A stretch of DNA of 64,000 nucleotides. Source: Bacteroidota bacterium. Lineage in GTDB: Bacteria > Bacteroidota > Bacteroidia > AKYH767-A > 2013-40CM-41-45. Each line of letters starts with the position of its first letter. Position 1 is the stretch's first letter. The position numbers and the translations under genes are program-made. Location of the stretch: positions 190,246-254,245 of the forward strand of contig SHNE01000044.1 in assembly GCA_004295015.1 (NCBI GenBank), written 5' to 3'. The notes under the pieces were generated by a model. That model saw only the letters and a program-made list of their open reading frames with translations, searched no databases and had not been told where the DNA came from. Below are positions 1 to 8,271 of this stretch, piece after piece.

Positions 1-129
1 AGTCTTATTGATGGTGCTGAGGGATGGAATAGATTAAGGGACAGTAATTTTTTTGAAAAGGGACATGTTAAATTCTCCGAGGGAGTTGATTTCTTGCCTG
101 AAAATTTGAGTACAACAAAAAGGCAGTAA
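1..129 (+). CDS. C-terminal end of an unidentified protein (partial)
   Basis: An open frame runs from the first base of the window to a TAA at 127-129 and gives 42 C-terminal residues ending in TTKRQ. It lies 14 bases before moaE on the same strand, so it is probably the last part of another molybdenum-cofactor or molybdoenzyme-related gene. No motif in the fragment is diagnostic, and I do not assign a family. Confidence 0.6.
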   Translation, partial: SLIDGAEGWNRLRDSNFFEKGHVKFSEGVDFLPENLSTTKRQ

Positions 130-143
130 AAGTTTTTAGAAAA

Positions 144-611
144 ATGGTAAACAAAAAGCATAAAGTATTTATCGATGGACCTATTGATCCTGGATTTATA
201 TCTGAAGCCATTGCAAAACACAGCGGAAAGAAATCTATTGGCGCGCATAGTATATTTTTAGGTCAGGTCCGGGAAGATGTTATAAACGAACAGAAGGTGG
301 CAGCCATTGATTTCACTTCGTATGAAGAGATGGCTATGGAGCGCATCTTCGAAATTCGTGAAGAAATGTTTGAAAAGTATGAATTGACTTGTCTGCATAT
401 TTATCATAGTCTTGGCAGGGTTAGTTCAGGTGAAATTTGTTTGTTTGTATTCACATCTGCCCCACACAGAAAAGCTGCCATTGATGCTTGCGAAGCAATT
501 GTCGAAAGAGTCAAGGCAAATATTCCTATTTGGGGAAAAGAAATTTTGGAAGATGATTCTGTTATTTGGAAAAAGGAAAATCAGGAATTAAGTTCAGGAG
601 CACATGATTGA
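144..611 (+). CDS. moaE: Molybdopterin synthase catalytic (large) subunit MoaE
   Basis: MoaE, with the thiocarboxylated MoaD, inserts two sulfurs into precursor Z (cyclic pyranopterin monophosphate) to make molybdopterin in the cytoplasm. The 155-residue length is normal. Family landmarks are visible in order: GA-x4-FLGQVRED near residue 35, a YEEMA segment, the HSLGRVSSGE stretch, APHRKAA, and the C-terminal PIWGKE...W-KKE block with the conserved lysines used in catalysis. The ATG follows an A-rich stretch. The next gene starts inside the last codons of this one (ATG at 604, stop at 609-611), so the two are translationally coupled. MoaD and MoaA are not in the window and should lie upstream. 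Confidence 0.95.
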   Translation: MVNKKHKVFIDGPIDPGFISEAIAKHSGKKSIGAHSIFLGQVREDVINEQKVAAIDFTSYEEMAMERIFEIREEMFEKYELTCLHIYHSLGRVSSGEICLFVFTSAPHRKAAIDACEAIVERVKANIPIWGKEILEDDSVIWKKENQELSSGAHD

Positions 612-1524
612 TATTACACATAAAAATTCTTCCTTAAGAAAAGCAATCGCACAGGCTGTGGTTACACTCAGCAATCCGGCTGCTGAAAATGCAATCGCAA
701 ACAATACAGTCCCTAAAGGAAACGTATTTGAGATGTCAAAAACAGCAGCATTATTTGCTATCAAACGTACAAGTGATGTCATTCCGGATTGTCATCCTTT
801 ACCTATTGAGTATTCTAAAGTTTGGTTCGAACAAGCAGGGCTCAGGATAAGCGTCTTTGTTGAAGTTCATACAATCTATAAAACAGGAGTAGAGGTGGAG
901 GCCATGCATGGAGCATCTGTTGCGGCATTAACGATTTATGATATGCTGAAACCTATTGATAAAGGAATTGAGATAGAGGCAATAAGGCTTTTAGAAAAAT
1001 CAGGAGGGAAATCAGATTGGCTTTCAAATGAAAAATTAACATTGAAGACTGGCGTAATAGTTTGCTCTGATACAATATCTTCCGGGAAGAAGATGGATAA
1101 GGCCGGACTCGCAATTATTTCGAAACTGGAACAATGTGGGTTAAAGGTTGCAGACTATTCTATCATCCCGGATGAGGAGAAATTAATCCGGTCAAAATTG
1201 GATGAACTTCTCAAGCAGGATTTTGAGCTTCTAATTTTTACCGGTGGCACAGGCCTTTCAAGTCGTGATGTTACACCGGAAGCCTTAGGCCCCAAGCTCG
1301 ATTATGAGATTCCCGGAATTATGGAAGCTGCCCGTGCATATGGTCAGAGCCGAACACCTTATGCTATGTTATCAAGAGGAATAGCCGGAATGATTTCTAA
1401 TTGCCTTGTTCTGACTCTTCCCGGCTCTACAAAGGGCGCTATCGAATCCATGGATGCATTGTTTCCACACATTCTGCATATATTTGATGTGAGAAGGAAT
1501 GCTGCAGCTCATAAGGCGCATTGA
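604..1524 (+). CDS. moaCB: Bifunctional MoaC-MoaB fusion (cyclic pyranopterin phosphate synthase / molybdopterin adenylyltransferase)
   Basis: One 306-residue protein joins two molybdenum-cofactor enzymes. Residues 1 to about 140 are MoaC, which with MoaA converts GTP to cyclic pyranopterin phosphate. It keeps the CHPLP motif (Cys63-His64), the TGVEVEAM acidic segment and YDMLKPIDK (Asp and Lys of the active site). Residues about 148-306 are a MoaB/MogA domain, which adenylylates molybdopterin; its signature GGTGLSSRDVTPEA is at about 214-227. The first 8 bases overlap moaE. MoaC-MoaB fusions are known in Bacteroidota and some other bacteria. Whether the second half acts like MogA or is the less active MoaB type cannot be decided from sequence. 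Confidence 0.92.
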   Translation: MIDITHKNSSLRKAIAQAVVTLSNPAAENAIANNTVPKGNVFEMSKTAALFAIKRTSDVIPDCHPLPIEYSKVWFEQAGLRISVFVEVHTIYKTGVEVEAMHGASVAALTIYDMLKPIDKGIEIEAIRLLEKSGGKSDWLSNEKLTLKTGVIVCSDTISSGKKMDKAGLAIISKLEQCGLKVADYSIIPDEEKLIRSKLDELLKQDFELLIFTGGTGLSSRDVTPEALGPKLDYEIPGIMEAARAYGQSRTPYAMLSRGIAGMISNCLVLTLPGSTKGAIESMDALFPHILHIFDVRRNAAAHKAH

Positions 1525-1669
1525 TAATCCTCTCTTTTCTGAGTCTTAAACTATCATCCGAAAAAATAATTAAGTTAATAAGTGTTAGCATGGTATATAT
1601 CATGCAAAGAGACTGCGGTTTTTAAAAAATAAAATGCATTTTTACCCATTCAATCAATAAATACAACAC

Positions 1670-4600
1670 ATGAAAAGAATTCTACTCCTGCTTACACTGA
1701 TATTTTTCAGCGCTTATTCATTCTCTCAGAAAAAACAGGGAACAACAAGCGGCACTAAAGATCAATTGGAATCGTCAACATTCGATGGCCTAAGCTTTCG
1801 GCATCTTGGACCTGCTACTACCTCCGGGCGGATTGCTGACTTGGCGGTCAATCCCAAAAATACAAAAGAATATTATGTGGCTGCAGCAGCAGGTGGCGTT
1901 TGGAAAACCAGTAATGGTGGAATCACTTATGATCCCATTTTTGATAATGAAGGCTCTTATTCCATAGGTTGCATAACAATAGATCCTACAAATTCAAATG
2001 TGGTGTGGGTCGGAAGCGGAGAAAATAATAATCAGCGCAGTGCTTCATACGGTGATGGCTTGTACAAATCCGAAGACGGTGGAAAGTCCTGGACGAATGT
2101 GGGATTGAAAAACTCCGAGCATATAGGTATGATAACCGTTGATCCAACAAATCCGAATATAGTTTATGTTGCTGCCTACGGACCTCTATGGAGCCCGGGA
2201 GGTGACAGGGGAATTTATAAAACGATCGATGGAGGAAAGACCTGGAAGGCCATTCTGACTGTTAGTGAAAACACCGGCTTCAATGAAATTCATATGGATC
2301 CCAGAGATAGTAAAGTTCTTTATGCAACGGCACATCAAAGACGCCGTCACGTATTTACATACATCAATGGTGGACCTGAATCTGCCTTGTATAAAAGTAC
2401 CGATGGCGGAGAAAGTTGGAATAAATTGTCTAATGGATTGCCAAAAGTTGACATGGGTCGGATTGGCATGGCAATTTCGCCGGTGAATCCTGATTATCTT
2501 TTTGCCATTATTGAAGCTGCCGATAAAAAAGGGGGAGTATATCGTTCGACGGATCGTGGGGCCAGCTGGGAAAAACGAAGTGATAATACAAGCAGCGGAA
2601 ATTATTATCAGGAAATTTTTTGTGACCCTGTAGATATTAATAAGGTCTTTTACATGGATTTCTGGGTGATGATTTCGAAGGATGGAGGAAAATCTTTCGA
2701 TAAAATTGGTGAGATGTATAAGCATGTGGATAATCATTGTTTATGGATTGACCCTGCAGATACAGACCACCTTCTTGTTGGATGTGATGGAGGAATATAT
2801 GAGACACGTGACTTTGGAGCCAACTGGCAATTCAAAACTAATCTTCCGGTCACACAGTTTTATAAAGTGTCCGTTGACAATGCACTTCCGTTTTATCATG
2901 TATATGGAGGAACTCAGGATAACATGAGCTTATCGGCTCCTTCCCGCACTACAAGTGCAAATGGAATAACTAATTCTGATTGGATCATCACACAGGAAGG
3001 TGATGGATTCGAATCTGTCAATGATCCTACTGATCCGAATATCGCTTATGTACAGGCTCAGTATGGCGTTCTAACAAGATTTGACCGTAAGAGTGGCGAA
3101 GGTGTTGACATCAAACCTGTAGAGTTAGAAGGTGAACCTGCATTACGCTGGAATTGGGATTCTCCGCTCTTACTCTCTCATCATAAGCATACAAGAATTT
3201 ATTTCGGAGCAAATCGATTGTTTCGTAGCGACGACAGGGGAAATACCTGGACTGCCATAAGCGGAGATTTGTCTCGACAGATAGATCGGAACAAATTACC
3301 TGTGATGGGAAAGGTTTGGAGTATGGATGCTATTTCAAAAAATGCTTCAACCGATATTTATGGTAATCTAGTAAGTATTGCGGAGTCAAATTTTGACGAG
3401 AATCATTTGGTGCTTGGTACTGATGATGGTTTAATTCAGGTTAGCAAGGATGGTGGTAAAACATGGACAAAGATTGATAATATTCCCGGCGTTCCTGAAC
3501 GCACTTACGTAAATCAGATTATTGCATCTGCACACGAAGCAAATACGTTTTTCGTAGCATTCAATCACCACCGTTACGGAGACTTTCAGCCATACCTTTT
3601 CAAAAGCACAGATGGCGGTATGTCCTGGAACCCGATTCAAAATAATCTTCCTGCAAGAGGTAGTGTGTACTGCATTGCAGAAGACGGGGTAAATAAAAAT
3701 TTGATTTTCGCCGGAACAGAGTTCGGTGTGTTTTTTACAATTGATGGTGGTAGTAACTGGACTCAACTGAAGGGAGGTCTGCCCATCGTTGCTGTTCGTG
3801 ATATGGCTATTCAGACCCGTGAAAGTGATCTTGTACTGGGAACCTTCGGAAGAGGAATTTATGTGCTCGACGACTATTCCCCATTGCGTAATTTGAAAAA
3901 AGAAGACTTGCAAAAAGAGGCTATCATTTCACCGATTAAAGACTCCTGGATGTTTGTGGAAGGAAGACCTTGGGGTTCTCCTCTAAAAGGTTTCCAGGGA
4001 GAAAGTTTTTATTCAGTTGCCAATCCGAAAGTTGGAGCTGTATTCACGTATCATTTGAAAGATGATATCAAAACAATAAAGGATAAACGGAAGGAGAGAG
4101 AGAAAGAGCTGATAAAAAAAGGATTACCGGTTCCTTATCCTTCGAAGGATTCAATCATGCTGGAAGATCAGCAACCTAAACCTTACATATTGTTTACAAT
4201 AAAAGATGAGTCCGGAAATCTTGTGCGAAACATCAAACAGGATGCAAAGAAAGGTATGCAGCGAATCGTATGGGATTTCAGATATGCATCTTCAGGGCCG
4301 GTAACATTTGTCGTACCTGATCCATCTAATCCGTATGATGTTGCGGAGAACGGATACCTCGCACTTCCGGGAAAGTATACGGTAAGCATGAGCAAGTTTG
4401 AAGACGGTGTTATATCTCAACTGGTAGCACCTGTTTCGTTCGAAGTGAAAGGATTGAATGCTGCCACACTTGCTGCAAGTGATAAAAAAGCCTTGGACGC
4501 ATTCGCGAAGAAGGTAGCAGAGCTAAGAAGAGCAACAGCAGGAGCTGATGATTACAGAAGCGACGCAATGAATAGAATAAAGTACATGAAAACAGCCTTG

Positions 4601-4954
4601 ATAGACGCACCTGCTGATCTTCTCAATGTGTCCACCAAATTGATGAATATTGAATCAAGGTTGAACGAACTAAATATTCAGTTGAATGGAAATGCCAGTC
4701 TGGCCAAGCGCGAATTTGAGACAGGAGCTTCAATCAATTCCAGGATAGGAAATATTCAATATTCAATCTGGAATGCAACTGCTGCCCCGACTCAAACTGC
4801 AATACAGAGTTTGGAAACAGCGGGCAAACAGTTTTCTACTGTGTTGTCTGAGTTAACTAAGATCCATGCCGAACTTGCAACGATTGAGCAAACGCTCGAA
4901 CAGTTTCAGGCACCGCATACACCGGGAAGACTTCCGGTATGGAAGAAACAATAG
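1670..4954 (+). CDS. Secreted multi-Asp-box (sortilin/VPS10-like, BNR repeat) protein
   Basis: A 1094-residue protein with an N-terminal signal peptide (MKRILLLLTLIFFSAYSFSQ). The first two-thirds hold about eleven Asp-box motifs of the type S-x-D-G-G-x-(S/T)-W, for example SEDGGKSWTN, TIDGGKTWKA, STDGGESWNK, SDDRGNTWTA, SKDGGKTWTK and STDGGMSWNP. This is the pattern of VPS10/sortilin-like beta-propellers, probably two in tandem. The last 300 or so residues are a different, partly helical region. Such proteins are often named glycosyl hydrolases because Asp-boxes occur in sialidases, but I see no sialidase catalytic set, so binding or peptidase-associated roles are equally possible. No T9SS sorting domain is seen. 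A strong terminator follows the gene. Confidence 0.85.
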   Translation: MKRILLLLTLIFFSAYSFSQKKQGTTSGTKDQLESSTFDGLSFRHLGPATTSGRIADLAVNPKNTKEYYVAAAAGGVWKTSNGGITYDPIFDNEGSYSIGCITIDPTNSNVVWVGSGENNNQRSASYGDGLYKSEDGGKSWTNVGLKNSEHIGMITVDPTNPNIVYVAAYGPLWSPGGDRGIYKTIDGGKTWKAILTVSENTGFNEIHMDPRDSKVLYATAHQRRRHVFTYINGGPESALYKSTDGGESWNKLSNGLPKVDMGRIGMAISPVNPDYLFAIIEAADKKGGVYRSTDRGASWEKRSDNTSSGNYYQEIFCDPVDINKVFYMDFWVMISKDGGKSFDKIGEMYKHVDNHCLWIDPADTDHLLVGCDGGIYETRDFGANWQFKTNLPVTQFYKVSVDNALPFYHVYGGTQDNMSLSAPSRTTSANGITNSDWIITQEGDGFESVNDPTDPNIAYVQAQYGVLTRFDRKSGEGVDIKPVELEGEPALRWNWDSPLLLSHHKHTRIYFGANRLFRSDDRGNTWTAISGDLSRQIDRNKLPVMGKVWSMDAISKNASTDIYGNLVSIAESNFDENHLVLGTDDGLIQVSKDGGKTWTKIDNIPGVPERTYVNQIIASAHEANTFFVAFNHHRYGDFQPYLFKSTDGGMSWNPIQNNLPARGSVYCIAEDGVNKNLIFAGTEFGVFFTIDGGSNWTQLKGGLPIVAVRDMAIQTRESDLVLGTFGRGIYVLDDYSPLRNLKKEDLQKEAIISPIKDSWMFVEGRPWGSPLKGFQGESFYSVANPKVGAVFTYHLKDDIKTIKDKRKEREKELIKKGLPVPYPSKDSIMLEDQQPKPYILFTIKDESGNLVRNIKQDAKKGMQRIVWDFRYASSGPVTFVVPDPSNPYDVAENGYLALPGKYTVSMSKFEDGVISQLVAPVSFEVKGLNAATLAASDKKALDAFAKKVAELRRATAGADDYRSDAMNRIKYMKTALIDAPADLLNVSTKLMNIESRLNELNIQLNGNASLAKREFETGASINSRIGNIQYSIWNATAAPTQTAIQSLETAGKQFSTVLSELTKIHAELATIEQTLEQFQAPHTPGRLPVWKKQ

Positions 4955-4974
4955 TAGTAAAACAAAATCTTGAA

Positions 4975-5024
4975 AATCGCGGTGCGCTGTTCATTTGTTT
5001 GAACAAGCCACCGCGATTGTTTTT
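4975..5024 (+). terminator. Rho-independent terminator after the Asp-box protein
   Basis: A perfect 10-bp stem (AATCGCGGTG at 4975-4984 with CACCGCGATT at 5009-5018) encloses a second short stem (GTTCA at 4989-4993 with TGAAC at 5000-5004). It is followed at once by a T-rich tail. It begins 21 bases after the stop codon. Confidence 0.85.
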
Positions 5025-5169
5025 ACCCTATCGTTGCCCAAAACAGGATGAACCTGAGCCGGCTTTAATTTCCTTCACCAAATTTTCTGAGTCGCACTTT
5101 TCTGATTTCCTGAATTTTTGTACCATTTTTTGGTTTTATTCTTTTAAGCTGAGTGATTCACCCATAAAA

Positions 5170-5185
5170 TTTGACCTTTGTCAAA
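5170..5185. promoter_or_regulatory. Short perfect inverted repeat upstream of the DUF6089 gene
   Basis: TTTGAC-CTTT-GTCAAA has 6-bp perfect arms 62 bases before the ATG at 5248. It could be a protein-binding site or a leader hairpin. The right spacing for a TAnnTTTG promoter is not present, so the function is unknown. Confidence 0.3.
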
Positions 5186-5247
5186 AAGGCTCTTGTCAAC
5201 CGGAATTAAACCATTAACTTCATATTGAATTTAATCAGGCATCTGAC

Positions 5248-6261
5248 ATGAAAATAATCTACTCCATCGCATTTATTCTTTTTGTTTTTGCGTCGTCGTC
5301 ATCTGCTCAACGTTTTGCAGATGTCGCTCTGTCCGGAGGAATTTCAAATTACATAGGAGATCTGGGAAATGAAAAGAACTTTCCATTAAGTTCTGCAAAT
5401 TTCGGATCCTCTCTGACAGTAAGGAATTTTTTGAACAATCCCCGCCGCTCAGGTACCTACCAACGGGCTTTTGATATGCAGGTTCGTTTTAGTTGGCATC
5501 GTTTACAGTACGATGAAACAAATTCCATTGGAGGAAAAGAAGGCAGTGAGCTTCGCAATTATTTACGCGGCATAGGTTTCAGAAATGACTTATTTGGAAC
5601 TGAAGTGGGCCTTACGTATAATTTTCTTTTGAATAAACGTGCTCCTTTGACCAAGCCTAAATTTATGGGATTCGTGTCTGTTGGGCTTGGGGTCTTTTTG
5701 GGAGAGCCTAAAGCAGATCTTTTCCGTGGGGATGTAGCACTTGAGAACCGTTATTATTTCTGGGATGACGGCACCGTGCGTGACAGACCTGATAATGAAA
5801 AACACATCGGGCAGGAAGTTAAAAGAGACGGTGTTTATGAAACCAAGCTTCGTGATTGGAATACAGAAGGACAAGGTTACAGTAGAGAAATTCATAAAAC
5901 CAAGCCTTACGATAATTGTAATGTCGGTATTCCGATGGGCTTAGGTGTTCGATATTTATATAATAAGTTGTTGACCTTATCTATTGAGCTTAATTACTAT
6001 TATTTTTTTACTGACTACCTGGATGACGTTAGTGGTCGTTATGCTACCTATGAAGAATTAGCTGCCTCTTTTCCTGATGTAAATCAGTTTACCCTTGCCA
6101 AATACATTTCAGACCCAAGCGGACGCGGTACCAACGGATATAGTGGTCTTGCTACCAGCCCGAGAGGAAATCCAAATCTGAGTGATGCATTTACTTACTT
6201 AAGTTTCGAAGCTTCCTATAAGATTAAATGGAAGAAGAAAAGCATATATGGACAGCGATGA
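5248..6261 (+). CDS. DUF6089 / PorG-like outer-membrane beta-barrel protein
   Basis: A 337-residue protein with a signal peptide ending near SSSSAQ. The mature N-terminus has the family phrase GGISNYIGDLG. The body is rich in alternating hydrophobic/aromatic beta strands, and a late TDYLDDVSGRY segment is shared with the two DUF6089 genes at 21.8-23.6 kb. PorG of the type IX secretion system belongs to this family, so an outer-membrane location is likely. This copy is longer, lies away from the nadK-uppS locus, and stands alone between two terminators. A specific T9SS role is therefore less likely here than for the copies next to uppS. Confidence 0.8.
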   Translation: MKIIYSIAFILFVFASSSSAQRFADVALSGGISNYIGDLGNEKNFPLSSANFGSSLTVRNFLNNPRRSGTYQRAFDMQVRFSWHRLQYDETNSIGGKEGSELRNYLRGIGFRNDLFGTEVGLTYNFLLNKRAPLTKPKFMGFVSVGLGVFLGEPKADLFRGDVALENRYYFWDDGTVRDRPDNEKHIGQEVKRDGVYETKLRDWNTEGQGYSREIHKTKPYDNCNVGIPMGLGVRYLYNKLLTLSIELNYYYFFTDYLDDVSGRYATYEELAASFPDVNQFTLAKYISDPSGRGTNGYSGLATSPRGNPNLSDAFTYLSFEASYKIKWKKKSIYGQR

Positions 6262-6292
6262 AAAATTAACATGAAAGCACCTCTGTTCAATA

Positions 6293-6323
6293 AGAAAGGC
6301 GCCCAAGGCGCCTTTCTACTTTT
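6293..6323. terminator. Bidirectional terminator between convergent genes
   Basis: A perfect 11-bp stem, AGAAAGGCGCC (6293-6303) with GGCGCCTTTCT (6307-6317), has a 3-base loop and is followed by ACTTTTA on the plus strand. It lies between the convergent DUF6089 gene and the OmpA-like gene, so it can serve both. Confidence 0.85.
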
Positions 6324-6340
6324 ATAAGATCCGGTATTAT

Positions 6341-7378
6341 TTATTTTGTTTGATTGATTTGATCCAGCAGCTTCATCAACTCGTCAAGTTTTGGACTGAG
6401 TATAATTTCAGTTCTCCTGTTTTTCTTTCTTGCATCTGCAGTATTTGAAACATCAATCGGTTGATAAGGTCCTCGACCTGCTGCTGTAAGTCGGGAAGGT
6501 TCGATTTCGGAACCGGAAAGAATAATTTTTACCACAGAGGTTGCTCTTAATACGCTTAGTTCCCAGTTATCCCTGGCACCGCTGGGAAGTGTTCCTGAAA
6601 TTGGCACATTGTCGGTGTGTCCTTCGACAAGGATGTTAATGTCCTTGTTTTTCGCCATTACTTTACTCAGCTCACGTAGGGCTTCTTCTCCTTTCTTTTC
6701 AATAGAAGTACTTCCGGACGCAAAAAGTAATCTTTCTTCCATAGAAACATACACCCTGCCTTCACGCTGATTAACACTCAGACCGTTTCCCTGAAATCCC
6801 AAAAGTGCGTCACTTACTACTTTCCTCAGAGCATTGACACTGGAATCTCCTCTGTTGAGAATTGATTGAAGCTCTCTCACCCTTGCATCTTTTTCGTTCA
6901 GGCCTGCCTGAAGTTCATTCACTTTTAATTCCCTGTCGGCCAAGGAGAGCGAGTCTCTTTTTATTTTGTCTTCTTTCTTGATCAGATCTTCCTTGATTTG
7001 GATAAGCTGGGCTATCAATCTTTTAGTCTCTTCAGTATTTCCGGCCAGGAGTTTCTCATTATTTGAAAGGAGTTTCTCATAAGATTTTGTCAACTCATCA
7101 TAAAGACTTGTCAACCGTCTATAGGAAGTTCCTTGTGTCGTCGTATCCAGAACAAGGGCCTTTACGTTTTTTTCCAGTTCATCGACTTGTGAGGCCAGCT
7201 CTGTAGATTTTATACCCAACTGCTCATTGTCTGATTTCAATTGTTTATTCTCATCCTGACAAGAGCTTTCCTTTTTCTTCAAATCTTCAAATTGCCTGGC
7301 AGGTACACAAGCATTAAATAAGACGATGACAGAGCAAAATGTAATGAATATTGCTATTCTTATTGATTTATTGTTCAT
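6341..7378 (-). CDS. OmpA-family lipoprotein with long coiled coil
   Basis: A 345-residue protein. The N-terminal lipobox (VLFNAC, Cys at about residue 24) predicts a lipoprotein. Residues about 30-185 are charged, heptad-like coiled coil rich in Lys, Glu and Leu. Residues about 210-330 form an OmpA/MotB-type peptidoglycan-binding domain, with the conserved EGHTDNVP, N-W-x-LS-x-R-A and GRGPYQP...NRRTEI elements. It probably tethers the outer membrane to peptidoglycan, with the coiled coil spanning the periplasm. It is monocistronic; the neighbours are convergent or divergent. Confidence 0.88.
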   Translation of the reverse strand: MNNKSIRIAIFITFCSVIVLFNACVPARQFEDLKKKESSCQDENKQLKSDNEQLGIKSTELASQVDELEKNVKALVLDTTTQGTSYRRLTSLYDELTKSYEKLLSNNEKLLAGNTEETKRLIAQLIQIKEDLIKKEDKIKRDSLSLADRELKVNELQAGLNEKDARVRELQSILNRGDSSVNALRKVVSDALLGFQGNGLSVNQREGRVYVSMEERLLFASGSTSIEKKGEEALRELSKVMAKNKDINILVEGHTDNVPISGTLPSGARDNWELSVLRATSVVKIILSGSEIEPSRLTAAGRGPYQPIDVSNTADARKKNRRTEIILSPKLDELMKLLDQINQTK

Positions 7379-7537
7379 GGATACTTATTTTAGTGTTATT
7401 GAATTCAATGATGGTCTAAAATTAGCCATTCTTGCAGTTCATAAATCAGGGCCTGAATTCTGTTTTCAACAACCATATGGAAACATTTTAAGGCCCATAT
7501 CGTTATTATAAAAGGCTTTCATTAAACACATTGGTAT

Positions 7538-8254
7538 ATGCAATCACTCAACAAAAATTGGATTACCGAAAATCACATTGACTTCGAATATAAGAAGTAT
7601 ATACTGTTAGCTTACCTGCAACATATCAGCGAGAACTTTACGGAAAAACGCCTTTATCCCTACCTGGCTGATTTGATAGAACACTATCGAAATCTACGCA
7701 GCATCAAAGACAATAAGCAGGTTCTTTTCAACCAATTTCCGGAGCGTTTAGCCGGCACTGACACGGATGAATTTCGACTAATCTATGAGAAAATGGTTCA
7801 GGATGATAACCTGATGCAAGAAATTGAAAGCATTCTGGATTATTCAATTCCTCAAATGGAGAATAGTCTAAATGAAGGCAAAAAAATATATGACCTTATA
7901 GAGGATAAGCTAAAAATAATTCCGATCGGAGTAATTCCATTATTCAATGAAGACGGTTACATTTTTCTTAGATCAGGAAGTTCTTCGGATGCACATGTTT
8001 ATGAATACCATATCAGTTTTTTCGAAAATCCAACGGAAAAATTTCGAAGCATACAGGTAAATTTCATTGCCACTTATGAGAAGACACTCATGAACACCTA
8101 TGAGGCAATTAAAAGTGATTTGATAAGGTTTAACAGGAATCTGCCTAATCCGGCAACTTATGCTATAGAAACAGATATGGCAATTCCTTTTGAAGAAACT
8201 TTCCTGCCACTTGTAAAGCGGGCCATCGTTAAACGAATCGCCGGTAACGCATAA
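7538..8254 (+). CDS. Conserved hypothetical protein (soluble, 238 aa)
   Basis: I do not recognise this protein. It has no signal peptide or membrane segment. The first half is charged and predicted helical (VLFNQFPERL, LMQEIESILDYSIPQM). The second half looks like a mixed alpha/beta domain (KIIPIGVIPLFNEDGYIFLR...EYHISFFE). It is complete from ATG to stop and its codon use resembles its neighbours. It is convergent with the phospholipase-D-family gene, with only 17 bases between their stops, and I see no terminator hairpin between them. Confidence 0.7.
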   Translation: MQSLNKNWITENHIDFEYKKYILLAYLQHISENFTEKRLYPYLADLIEHYRNLRSIKDNKQVLFNQFPERLAGTDTDEFRLIYEKMVQDDNLMQEIESILDYSIPQMENSLNEGKKIYDLIEDKLKIIPIGVIPLFNEDGYIFLRSGSSSDAHVYEYHISFFENPTEKFRSIQVNFIATYEKTLMNTYEAIKSDLIRFNRNLPNPATYAIETDMAIPFEETFLPLVKRAIVKRIAGNA

Positions 8255-8271
8255 TATCACATTCAATTTAA

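Noticed and set aside
2186..2737. A 183-codon minus-strand ORF inside the Asp-box gene
   Set aside because: It is a by-product of the repeated, G/A-rich coding sequence on the other strand; no family resemblance.
1670..4954. Sialidase or other glycosyl hydrolase call based on Asp-boxes
   Set aside because: Asp-boxes alone are structural; no sialidase RIP motif, arginine triad or nucleophile tyrosine pattern is seen.
4939..5217. A 92-codon plus-strand ORF after the Asp-box protein
   Set aside because: It overlaps the real gene's end and runs through a strong terminator hairpin. Its product has no domain or signal pattern.
7326..7511. A 61-codon plus-strand ORF across the OmpA-like gene start
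   Set aside because: It overlaps the signal peptide region of a confident gene, and its product has no features.
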